Source: CAZRHR01 sp964599915 (GTDB taxonomy: Bacteria; Bacteroidota; Bacteroidia; CAIKAF01). Taken from it: a stretch of 37,561 bases of DNA. The notes beneath the pieces are model-generated. The model was not told the DNA's origin. It was given only the letters and a program-made list of their open reading frames with translations, and did not search any database. Positions 8,098 through 15,173 of the stretch are shown piece after piece (the stretch's first letter is position 1; each line of letters opens with the position of its first letter). The DNA is taken from the NCBI GenBank assembly GCA_964599915.1, contig CAZRHR010000019.1, positions 1-37,561 of the forward strand, in the 5' to 3' direction. The position numbers and the translations under genes are program-made.

Positions 8098-9548
8098 TAA
8101 AAGGACAAAATAAATTGCAGGCCGCCTTCGGGAGGTGCATGGGCCTCAATGCTGCCACCTGCTTTTTCCATTTGTGTTTTGGTGAGATATAACCCAAGGC
8201 CTTTGCCTTTGGGCTGGGTGTGGAGGGTTTTATATAGTTGAAAAAGTTTATGTCCGTGTTTTTCGAGATTTAGTCCCATCCCATTGTCTTTGAATATAAG
8301 CTGGGGTTTATTGGACGTCCCAATTTGAGTGAATATTTGCAAGTGTAAGGAACGTTCCATGGACCTGTATTTGATGGCATTATCTAACAGGTTCATTAAT
8401 GCCGCTTTTAGATAATGTCTTGGAAACACAATGCTGGAAACAGCTAAGTCGTCGAAAGTTTCATGCGCCCCAATTTTGGTGAGTTTTCCACGGTACAAAC
8501 TGAGTACCTCTTCCCAAACCTCCCGAATGATTATGGTTTCTTGAATGGGTTGTTCTTCCCTTTGGATGCGCACCACCTCAACCAATTCATTTAAGGTTTG
8601 CTCTAGCTGTAAAGCGCTGTCTTTTAGAAATTTAAATATGGTTGCTTTTTTGTCCGCAGCTTCTTCTTCTTCCAGCAAATGCACCAACGTACTTACATTG
8701 GCCACAGGTCCCCTTAGGTTATGCGAAACGACTTGATTGAACTCTTCCAATCGTGCTTGCTGATTGGATAGTTTTTCGACCAATTGTCGCAGTTTATCCT
8801 GTTCTTCCATTTGTGAGGTCACATCTTGAAAAATCCCATAAAACCGATGTGCTTGGCCGTCTTGAAATTTTACTTTTCCAATCACCCTGACCCATCGCTC
8901 GTTTTTCAAGTAGGTGACAAAAGGAAGGGTCAGGTCGAATCCGGTTCCATGGGTGAGTGCCTCTTCCATTTTTTGCTCCAACACTTTTCTTGCTTCTTCG
9001 GGATAAAAGGCCTTGGCGGTGTCTATGTCTGCTATAAAATGAGGGGGAACTTCATGAATTTTTTTGGTAATATCTGACCAAATGGGCTGTAAATCATGCA
9101 AACGCACTTCCCAATAACCTACTTGGGCGATTTCGCTGGCTTGTTGCAAGATGGTTTCGCTTTTCTCCAGGCTATCCCGCACCTGATATAAAGAAGAAAT
9201 GTCTCTAAAGGAGCTGACCATATGGGAAACCTCCCCTTCTTCATCGATGATGGGAGAGGTAATCATTTGGAGCCATACATATTCGGCGTGGCTACAAAGG
9301 CATTGAAATTCTAAGCTGGTTTTTCCTTTTTCAAGTTGAATGGCCTGAAAATGTTCAGTCAATCTTTGACGATGCAATGGATGGGCAAAGAGAACCAAAG
9401 ATTTTCCTATGAAATGCTGAGGAGGGTAACCCAGTATGCTTTGGCTGGCTTCATTAATGTAGATAAAAGTTCCCTCATGGTCATGATAAGCCAGCATTTC
9501 TCTAGCATGGGAAACCAAATAAGTGAAAAAGTCTAGGTTAGGCTGCAT
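8097..9548 (-). CDS. PAS-domain sensor histidine kinase (HNLRGP type)
   Basis: Cytoplasmic sensor kinase of 483 aa with no transmembrane segment. Two PAS/PAC domains can be read: roughly residues 1-125 (LAYHDHEGTFIYINEAS, then FRDISSLYQVRD) and 130-245 (GYWEVRLHD, then YGIFQDVTSQ). A short coiled linker leads to the phosphoacceptor box VVSHNLRGPVANV with His near residue 277. The ATPase domain has the N box LMNLLDNAIKY, G1 KDNGMGL and G2 GKGLGLYL. HNLRGP-type boxes with a separate single-domain regulator are common in Bacteroidota and are often linked to light, redox or small-molecule PAS ligands; no cofactor-binding Cys or His is diagnostic here, so the signal is unknown. The regulator follows with a TAATG overlap. 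Confidence 0.88.
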   Translation of the reverse strand: MQPNLDFFTYLVSHAREMLAYHDHEGTFIYINEASQSILGYPPQHFIGKSLVLFAHPLHRQRLTEHFQAIQLEKGKTSLEFQCLCSHAEYVWLQMITSPIIDEEGEVSHMVSSFRDISSLYQVRDSLEKSETILQQASEIAQVGYWEVRLHDLQPIWSDITKKIHEVPPHFIADIDTAKAFYPEEARKVLEQKMEEALTHGTGFDLTLPFVTYLKNERWVRVIGKVKFQDGQAHRFYGIFQDVTSQMEEQDKLRQLVEKLSNQQARLEEFNQVVSHNLRGPVANVSTLVHLLEEEEAADKKATIFKFLKDSALQLEQTLNELVEVVRIQREEQPIQETIIIREVWEEVLSLYRGKLTKIGAHETFDDLAVSSIVFPRHYLKAALMNLLDNAIKYRSMERSLHLQIFTQIGTSNKPQLIFKDNGMGLNLEKHGHKLFQLYKTLHTQPKGKGLGLYLTKTQMEKAGGSIEAHAPPEGGLQFILSF

Positions 9549-9797
9549 GATGGGAGTTCACGTAGGGCAAAATTCTAAAACTATTTTGTTTTATTTCACC
9601 ACTAAGGTTAATAAATTTTATCAATTATCTAGGTTCGGGCAGTGTACTTTTCTGAAAAAGTCAGGATAATCAGATTTTTCTACATAATGCAGTGCCAGAT
9701 ATCCTTAGAGATCGTCGGGTGATTTTGTCTCTCTTGGTAAGAAAGATTACAAAGTCAGGAGGAAAAATGCCTATTTTTGGTTCAAATTATAGCAGTT
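9549..9797. other. Divergent intergenic region, kinase gene to pruA
   Basis: A 249-base region between divergently transcribed genes that should hold both promoters. It is AT-rich on the left half. On the + strand a TATTTTTG (9772-9779) fits the TAnnTTTG minus-7 element but has no TTG at the expected distance and would leave a leader of only about 12 bases. On the - strand AATTTTGC lies near the kinase start but misses one consensus base. The most distinctive feature is AGGAGG at 9757-9762 followed by a short ORF, listed separately. Confidence 0.4.
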
Positions 9798-9838
9798 ATG
9801 GCCTTAGGACTTTTCAATACACCCAAACCTTACAATGA
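9767..9838 (+). CDS. Possible 23-codon leader ORF overlapping the pruA start
   Basis: A perfect Shine-Dalgarno AGGAGG (9757-9762) lies 4 bases before an ATG (9767) that opens a 23-codon frame beginning MPIFGSNYSSYG and ending with TGA at 9836-9838. It overlaps the first 41 bases of pruA in another frame, so translation through it would pass over the pruA start. Strong SD sites are uncommon at Bacteroidota genes, which makes this one stand out. It could be a regulatory leader peptide, or the SD may simply serve pruA from too far away (35 bases). There is no protein-level evidence, and the peptide resembles nothing I recognise. Confidence 0.3.
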   Translation: MPIFGSNYSSYGLRTFQYTQTLQ

Positions 9839-11426
9839 AACGGTAAAGAGTTATGCGCCCGGAAGCCCTGAGCGCGCAGCCCTTACGCAGGCACTTTCTG
9901 AAGCCAGAAGTGTCCAAATAGACGTTCCTATGTATATAGGTGGCGAAGAAGTCCGCACCGGCAAACTGAAAACCCTCAGTCCACCGCACGATCATCAACA
10001 TGTACTCGGTCATTTCCATCAGGGCGACCGTACCCATGTAGAAGCCGCCATATATAGTGCGTTACAAGCCAGACACGCGTGGGCCAATTTGCCATGGGAA
10101 CAGCGTGCGGCAGTTTTTTTAAAAGCGGCCGATTTGCTTGCGGGTCCTTACCGCGCCAAATTAAATGCAGCCACCATGCTGGCGCAGAGTAAAAATGCTT
10201 ACCAAGCGGAGATTGATTCGGCTTGCGAATTGATTGACTTCTGGCGTTTCAATGTGGCTTACATGGAAGACATCTACAAGCAACAGCCCATTTCTTCTCC
10301 CGGTATCTGGAACCGTTTGGAGCACCGAGCCTTAGAAGGTTTTGTGTTTGCCCTTACGCCTTTTAACTTTACCGCTATTGCAGGAAATTTGCCTACTTCA
10401 CCTGCCATGATGGGCAATGTGGTGGTATGGAAACCAGCCAATAGCCAAATTTATTCGGCGCAAGTGATCATGGAAATTCTTCAAGCGGCCGGTTTGCCCA
10501 AAGGGGTTATAAACTTGGTCTATGTAGATGGACCTACCGCAGGAGATGTGATATTCAGTCATCCGGATTTTGCAGGCATCCATTTTACCGGCTCTACATC
10601 TACCTTCAATCAGGTTTGGAAAAACATTGGTAACCATATTTCTACCTATAAAACATACCCCAGAATTGTGGGTGAAACAGGGGGAAAGGATTTTGTGGTG
10701 GCTCATCCTTCTGCCCATGTTCCGGCGCTTATTACGGCGTTGTCACGCGGAGCTTTTGAATATCAGGGCCAAAAATGTTCTGCCGCTTCGCGTGCTTACA
10801 TTCCTGCCTCCATCTGGCCTGAGGTGAAAGAAGGCTTGCTCCGGGATTTGGCCGCATTTAAAATGGGCCCCACCGAAGACTTTGGCAACTTTATCAATGC
10901 CGTAATCGATGAAAAGGCTTTTGATAAAATTGCAGATTATATTGAGCGGGCCAAGCAAACGCCGGGAAATACGCTTCTGGCAGGTGGTACCTACGATAAA
11001 TCCAAAGGTTATTTTATTGCCCCTACGGTGATTTTGTCCGAAAACCCCAAGAGCCTGACCATGTGTGAAGAAATCTTTGGTCCCGTGCTCACTATCCATG
11101 TTTACAAGGACGAGGATTTTGAACAAACCCTTACCCTAGTGGACCAAACATCGCCCTATGCACTAACCGGTGCCATTTTTGCCCAAGACCGCCATGTGAT
11201 TCAACACATGACACAAGCCTTACAAAATGCGGCCGGCAATTTTTACATCAATGATAAGCCAACGGGTGCCGTAGTAGGTCAGCAACCATTTGGTGGCGCA
11301 AGGGCAAGTGGTACCAATGACAAGGCGGGTTCTATCCTCAATTTGTTGCGTTGGGTGTCGCCTCGTGCCATCAAAGAAACATTTGTTCCGCCTACCCATT
11401 TTGGTTATCCTTTTTTAGAAAGTTGA
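9798..11426 (+). CDS. pruA: Delta-1-pyrroline-5-carboxylate dehydrogenase
   Basis: Oxidises glutamate semialdehyde (from P5C) to glutamate with NAD+, the second step of proline catabolism. It is 542 aa from the ATG at 9798, the typical length of the stand-alone enzyme in Bacteroidota; the frame is open seven codons upstream only from a TTG. Aldehyde dehydrogenase superfamily signatures are FALTPFNFTAIAGNLPTSPA near 190, IHFTGSTSTF near 262, the general base in VGETGGKDF (E293) and the nucleophile in YQGQKCSAASRAY (C327). The C-terminal FGGARASGTNDKAG is typical of P5C dehydrogenase. No proline dehydrogenase gene is in the window. The division gene follows after 9 bases, so the two probably share a transcript. 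Confidence 0.95.
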   Translation: MALGLFNTPKPYNETVKSYAPGSPERAALTQALSEARSVQIDVPMYIGGEEVRTGKLKTLSPPHDHQHVLGHFHQGDRTHVEAAIYSALQARHAWANLPWEQRAAVFLKAADLLAGPYRAKLNAATMLAQSKNAYQAEIDSACELIDFWRFNVAYMEDIYKQQPISSPGIWNRLEHRALEGFVFALTPFNFTAIAGNLPTSPAMMGNVVVWKPANSQIYSAQVIMEILQAAGLPKGVINLVYVDGPTAGDVIFSHPDFAGIHFTGSTSTFNQVWKNIGNHISTYKTYPRIVGETGGKDFVVAHPSAHVPALITALSRGAFEYQGQKCSAASRAYIPASIWPEVKEGLLRDLAAFKMGPTEDFGNFINAVIDEKAFDKIADYIERAKQTPGNTLLAGGTYDKSKGYFIAPTVILSENPKSLTMCEEIFGPVLTIHVYKDEDFEQTLTLVDQTSPYALTGAIFAQDRHVIQHMTQALQNAAGNFYINDKPTGAVVGQQPFGGARASGTNDKAGSILNLLRWVSPRAIKETFVPPTHFGYPFLES

Positions 11427-11435
11427 TCTCCATTC

Positions 11436-11759
11436 ATGCGACTTCCGAAACTCCCCGATACCCCACTTTGGCGAACACTACGCAACCGCTACTTGCTGGT
11501 TTCTGTTAGTTTTCTCCTGTACATGATTTTTTTCGACAATAATAACTTCTTCAACCAAGGAGAATTAGAAAGCCGAAGGTTGGAGTTGGAGCGAGATAAA
11601 ACTTTCTTTCTTGAGGAAATTCAAGAAACCAAACGACAACTCATTGAGTTGGAAACCAGTCCGGAAAACCTCGAAAAGTTTGCCCGTGAGGCGTACTTTT
11701 TGAGGAAACCCGGGGAGGATGTGTATGTTTTTATTGAAAACCCTGAGGAGGGAAATTAA
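11436..11759 (+). CDS. DivIC/FtsB-like septum formation initiator
   Basis: Small bitopic division protein of 107 aa. The N-terminal cytoplasmic part is followed by one transmembrane helix (RYLLVSVSFLLYMIFF, about residues 18-35) and a periplasmic coiled coil rich in Glu, Arg and Leu (about 43-85). It ends in a FtsB/DivIC-like globular motif, LEKFAREAYFLRKPGEDVYVF, whose AREAYFLRKPGE core is diagnostic of the family. It lies 9 bases after pruA, an unrelated function, so the linkage looks transcriptional only. Its TAA overlaps the stop of the convergent lipoprotein gene through a shared TTAA. Confidence 0.88.
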   Translation: MRLPKLPDTPLWRTLRNRYLLVSVSFLLYMIFFDNNNFFNQGELESRRLELERDKTFFLEEIQETKRQLIELETSPENLEKFAREAYFLRKPGEDVYVFIENPEEGN

Positions 11760-12778
11760 TTCACGAAATTTAATCGATTCGTGAATTGACCTGCACGTAA
11801 GGAGTCTAGTGTGTTTGGGTGTAAGTTAATGTTGGGTACGGTAGCAAACACTCTTGAGGTAAATAACCCAAGTCCATTGTTGACGTTGGTAAAGTCAGAT
11901 GTTTTCTGCACGATGGAGGTGGAGGGTCGGTTGATTTCAAAATAATCATAGAAATCTTTGGTAGCGGCGAAAACGGTAATGTCTAGTTTTTTGAATTTCC
12001 TTGACAAATTGGGATTTTCAGCGATGTTGGCCACTACAAAATTGTAGAATTCTCTTTTAGAGACAGGATATTGGATTTCATTGGCGCCCGGCTCGTCAAT
12101 AAAGGGGTTGAAAACAGAGGACAATACCCTGAAAGACTTTTGCGTGATGTCGCTTGGGTTTGAGGTGGGAAATTCCTCATAATGGAAAATCATGGCATAT
12201 TGATACGCCACTACATTATCGGATTTTAGCCATGAAAAGGTAATGGAAGGATTGGCACCGGGAAGGGCACTGTTGGCTTCAAAATTGATAACGGTAGATG
12301 AATTGGGAGGGTAGCTGATGAGGGGCGGCCGCGCAATCCGGGTTTGAGCAGAAACAACTTTACCGGAATTGAGGTTTCTCAGAACAATCTCATATACGCT
12401 ATTGTCCACGATGGGTTGGGTGTAAGGATATAAATAATTGGGCGTAGTAAAGAAGATGCCATCATCTTTTGGTTTATGATAGGCCGTCTGTGGCAGTACC
12501 GCTGAATCTAAAATGGCTCCGGAGGTGTTCTTTCTGCGCATGACCACCTGAATGGCATTGGCCGGATAATAATTTGAGTCCGGAATGGTGGCAAACAACA
12601 AGGCATCGCCATCGCCTAAAAATGCTTTTTGAACCCGCACCCATTGGGTGTCTTCCTGTGTATTCATCATCCCATAAATCAGGGTAATGTCTTTGTATTC
12701 TGCGGTTAGATCCAAGTCGTTGTCGCAGGAAGAAAGGAAAAATGCAGCACCCAAAAGGAGCAATACCGGCTTCATCAT
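11756..12778 (-). CDS. DUF4249-like lipoprotein
   Basis: Predicted lipoprotein of 340 aa. Starting at the ATG at 12778 gives a clean signal peptide MMKPVLLLLGAAFFLSS ending in the lipobox LSSC (Cys18); the longer frame upstream would bury it. An ATG one codon later is equally possible. The acidic residues after Cys (DNDLD) resemble the lipoprotein export signal that sends Bacteroidota lipoproteins to the surface. The body is beta-rich, and the late motif FTNVNNGLGLFTSR near residue 305 is like that of DUF4249 proteins. Those are often near TonB-dependent receptors, but none is visible here. Function unknown; family call is from motif resemblance only. Confidence 0.7.
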   Translation of the reverse strand: MMKPVLLLLGAAFFLSSCDNDLDLTAEYKDITLIYGMMNTQEDTQWVRVQKAFLGDGDALLFATIPDSNYYPANAIQVVMRRKNTSGAILDSAVLPQTAYHKPKDDGIFFTTPNYLYPYTQPIVDNSVYEIVLRNLNSGKVVSAQTRIARPPLISYPPNSSTVINFEANSALPGANPSITFSWLKSDNVVAYQYAMIFHYEEFPTSNPSDITQKSFRVLSSVFNPFIDEPGANEIQYPVSKREFYNFVVANIAENPNLSRKFKKLDITVFAATKDFYDYFEINRPSTSIVQKTSDFTNVNNGLGLFTSRVFATVPNINLHPNTLDSLRAGQFTNRLNFVN

Positions 12779-12871
12779 GAAAGCGAAAGTAGCTAAAAAT
12801 AATATGTCACCCAAGGACAAAAAGTAGGGCTTATCGCTTCTTTACATTTTGGCCTCGTAGGGTTGGATTGG

Positions 12872-12906
12872 GGCAAAAAAAAAGCTGCCTCAACATGGGC
12901 AGCTTT
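12872..12906 (-). terminator. Intrinsic terminator after the skp/ompH gene
   Basis: A perfect 9-bp stem, AAAGCTGCC (12881-12889) with GGCAGCTTT (12898-12906), encloses an 8-nt loop. On the - strand it is followed by nine Ts (12883-12875). It begins 16 bases after the stop of the OmpH gene and so closes the panB-pseudouridine synthase-ompH transcript. Confidence 0.9.
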
Positions 12907-12921
12907 TTCCTTTGGTTTATT

Positions 12922-13503
12922 TTATTTTCTGGGTGCGGTGGGTGTTCCACCTGCTGGGGCCGAACCTGAAGGAGCGTTACCACCGGGCGCGCTGTTGGCG
13001 GGTGCCATAGGGGCAAGACCTAATTGTTTGCGCACATCGTTGGTAATGTCCATGCTTTCATCCGCAAAAAGAAGCATGCCTTTGGAAGAGTCAAACACAA
13101 AAGACAACCCTTTTTCTTTGGCCACGGCTTTGATAGCAGCGTCTACTTTTTCCAAAAGCGGCTGAAGAAGCAAGGTTCTTTTTTCTTCCAGCTCTTCTTC
13201 AAATGCAGCTTGGGTACGCTGAATTTTAGATTGCTCATCCATGAGCTCTTTTTCTTTGAGACCACGGATGGTGGGGCTATAATTGGCGCGCTCTTCTTCA
13301 AATTTCTTGGCCATGCCTTGGTATTTTTCAACCATGGTGGTCAATTCTTTTTCAAGTTCGGCGGCATATTCCTCCAATTGTTTGTTGACCGTGTTGATTT
13401 CAGGCATGTCCATCAGCACACCCATGGCATTGAGGTATCCGAATTTCTGGGCATTGGCTGTAAATGGAAGCAGGGCCAGAAGGAGTACGGCTAAGTATTT
13501 CAT
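12922..13503 (-). CDS. OmpH/Skp-family periplasmic chaperone
   Basis: Periplasmic holdase for unfolded outer-membrane proteins. From the ATG at 13503 it is 193 aa with a signal peptide MKYLAVLLLALLPFTANA cleaved before Gln19; the open frame upstream has no signal and is ignored. The mature protein starts QKFGYLNAMGVLMDMPE, as in the family, followed by a long charged coiled coil (about 35-110) and the closing strands GLSFVFDSSKGMLLFAD. The last 30 residues form a Pro/Ala/Gly-rich tail (APMAPANSAPGGNAP and similar) that is not part of the Skp fold. It is a single copy here, not next to bamA or a second ompH as is frequent in Bacteroidota. It is third in the panB operon. Confidence 0.88.
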   Translation of the reverse strand: MKYLAVLLLALLPFTANAQKFGYLNAMGVLMDMPEINTVNKQLEEYAAELEKELTTMVEKYQGMAKKFEEERANYSPTIRGLKEKELMDEQSKIQRTQAAFEEELEEKRTLLLQPLLEKVDAAIKAVAKEKGLSFVFDSSKGMLLFADESMDITNDVRKQLGLAPMAPANSAPGGNAPSGSAPAGGTPTAPRK

Positions 13504-13547
13504 GAAAATGATTTGTTTAAATGCAAAACGTTGGCGAAGGTATAAAA

Positions 13548-14255
13548 TTATTTCTGCTGCCGGAAAGATTTCCACCAAGGCTTATCCGGGTAGGGTGCTT
13601 CCACAGAAATGATTTCCTTCGTGGTAGGGTGGCAAAAATCGAGCCGAAACGCATGTAGGGCGATGCTTTTGTCTTCTAGTGGCCGCCTGTCGCCATATTT
13701 TACATCGCCATAAATGGGCCAACCCATGGCCGAAAGTTGTGCCCTGATTTGATGGTGCCTTCCTGTTTCCAAGGTGATTTCCAGCAAACTTAAATGGTTG
13801 CCTGTGAAAAGTCGGGTAAAATGAAGTTTGGCTTCTTGGGCGCCTTGGGTTTTTTCCGTGACCACTTTAGAGGTGTTGTTCGTGGTATTTCTTTTGAGAA
13901 AGTGCACCAAACTGCCCTGTTCCGGCACGTTTGTATTTCTCACCAAGACATGATAAATTTTCTTGGTTTCCCGCTGTTTAAAAGCTTCATTCATGCGGGA
14001 AAGGGCCTTTGAGGTTCGTGCAAGAAGTAAAACCCCGGATACAGGGCGGTCGATGCGGTGAATTAGACCGCAAAATACATTGCCCGGCTTGTTAAATTTT
14101 TGCTGTATAAAAGCCCTTGCCCTTTCCAGCAAAGGAACATCTCCGGTTTGGTCGCCTTGTACCGGATCTCCAGCTTCTTTGTAGACAGCCATGACTTGGT
14201 TGTCTAAATAAAGAATCCTTGCCTCGGGAAGAGGTTCAATATTGTTCGTTGGCAT
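13548..14255 (-). CDS. RluA-family RNA pseudouridine synthase
   Basis: Isomerises uridine to pseudouridine in rRNA or tRNA. The 235-aa protein consists of the catalytic domain alone, without an N-terminal S4 domain. The family motif is IHRIDRPVSGVLLLARTSKA near residues 64-83, with the catalytic Asp in HRIDR. Further signatures are KIYHVLV, LEITLETGRHHQIRAQL and GWPIYGDVKYG. The start overlaps panB by 20 bases; no later ATG would keep the N-terminal strand ILYLDNQVMAVYKEAG intact, so the overlap is likely real. Substrate site cannot be assigned from the sequence. Confidence 0.9.
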   Translation of the reverse strand: MPTNNIEPLPEARILYLDNQVMAVYKEAGDPVQGDQTGDVPLLERARAFIQQKFNKPGNVFCGLIHRIDRPVSGVLLLARTSKALSRMNEAFKQRETKKIYHVLVRNTNVPEQGSLVHFLKRNTTNNTSKVVTEKTQGAQEAKLHFTRLFTGNHLSLLEITLETGRHHQIRAQLSAMGWPIYGDVKYGDRRPLEDKSIALHAFRLDFCHPTTKEIISVEAPYPDKPWWKSFRQQK

Positions 14256-15051
14256 TGGGGAAATCTCCGGATTTTACATCCTGAATATAAGCTTGTACGG
14301 CTTGGGTGATGGTGTCAGCCAATTGGGCATACTGGCGTAAAAACCTAGGCTTAAATTCTTGGGTTAAGCCTAACATATCATGCGAAACCAAGACCTGGCC
14401 GTCGCAACCGGGGCCGGCGCCAATCCCAATGACTGGGATGGTTAACTCTTTGGCTACTCTTTCTGCCAAGGCGGCAGGAATTTTTTCTAATACCAAGGCA
14501 AAACAGCCTAAACTTTCCAGTAGACGCGCATCTGAAAGTAGTTTTTCTGCCTCTGGTTCTTCTTTGGCTCGGACGGTATAGGTGCCGAACTTATAAATGG
14601 ATTGTGGCATTAAGCCCAGGTGACCCATCACCGGAATCCCTGCGGCTAAAATGCGGGAAATGGATTCTTGGACTTCTTCTCCTCCTTCCAGTTTTACGGC
14701 ATGTGCTCCCGTTTCTTTCATAATACGAATGGCACTGCGCAACGCTTCCGAACTATTGGATTGATAGGCTCCAAAAGGTAAATCTACTACTATCAGCGCC
14801 CGATGAGCACCACGAACCACAGAGGACGCATGGTAAATCATTTGGTCTAGGGTAATGGGCAAGGTGGTTTCATGGCCTGCCATCACATTGGAGGCAGAAT
14901 CTCCTACCAGCAATACTTCCGTGCCGGCTTGGTCTAGCAGGCGGGCCATGGTATAGTCGTATGCCGTAAGCATGGAAATTTTTTGTCCTTTTCGTTTTAG
15001 CTCTTGTAAAACGTGGGTGGTAATGCGTTTAATTTCTTTCTGCACCGACAT
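14236..15051 (-). CDS. panB: 3-methyl-2-oxobutanoate hydroxymethyltransferase
   Basis: First committed step of pantothenate (and so coenzyme A) synthesis: transfers a hydroxymethyl group from 5,10-methylene-THF to alpha-ketoisovalerate, giving ketopantoate. 271 aa, the usual length. Motifs seen are ISMLTAYDYTMARLLDQAG, the metal-binding VGDSASNVMAGHETTLPIT, DLPFGAYQSNSSEALR, AVKLEGGEE, GHLGLMPQSIYKFG and IPVIGIGAGPGCDGQVLV with the Gly-rich loop. It begins the operon and has a good promoter 43 bases upstream. No panC or panD gene is nearby. Confidence 0.95.
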   Translation of the reverse strand: MSVQKEIKRITTHVLQELKRKGQKISMLTAYDYTMARLLDQAGTEVLLVGDSASNVMAGHETTLPITLDQMIYHASSVVRGAHRALIVVDLPFGAYQSNSSEALRSAIRIMKETGAHAVKLEGGEEVQESISRILAAGIPVMGHLGLMPQSIYKFGTYTVRAKEEPEAEKLLSDARLLESLGCFALVLEKIPAALAERVAKELTIPVIGIGAGPGCDGQVLVSHDMLGLTQEFKPRFLRQYAQLADTITQAVQAYIQDVKSGDFPNANEQY

Positions 15052-15093
15052 TGTGGAGGGGAGATTTTACCGAGAAACGTTCAGCGGTAAGGT

Positions 15094-15125
15094 CAAAAGT
15101 ACGTTTTTTATTCTCAATTTGTCAA
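15094..15125 (-). promoter_or_regulatory. Bacteroidota-type promoter of panB
   Basis: On the - strand TACTTTTG (15101-15094) matches the minus-7 consensus TAnnTTTG exactly, and TTG (15125-15123) lies 21 bases before it, close to the expected spacing for the minus-33 element. The predicted transcript would start about 36 bases before the panB ATG. This is the best promoter in the window by sequence. Confidence 0.6.
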
Positions 15126-15133
15126 GTAGGGCA

Positions 15134-15166
15134 GGGGCGCTCGACACCGCTCAGGCTCGCTACCCC
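15134..15166. repeat. Intergenic repeat-like element between mrdA and panB
   Basis: On the - strand the 33 bases read GGGGTAGCGAGCCTGAGCGG then TGTCGAGCGCCCC. The ends pair (GGGG with CCCC, then GCG with CGC around a TA bulge). The core CCTGAGCGGTGTCGA is close to a short CCTGAGCGGAGTCGA-type sequence that I recall as scattered in intergenic regions of Bacteroidota and other phyla. It sits just after the mrdA stop on the same strand, and may also act as a transcript-end hairpin, though no T-run follows. Confidence 0.4.
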
Positions 15167-15173
15167 ATTCATT

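Noticed and set aside
13024..13494. 156-codon + strand frame opposite the OmpH gene
   Set aside because: Phe/His-rich shadow of the Lys/Glu-rich coiled coil on the other strand.
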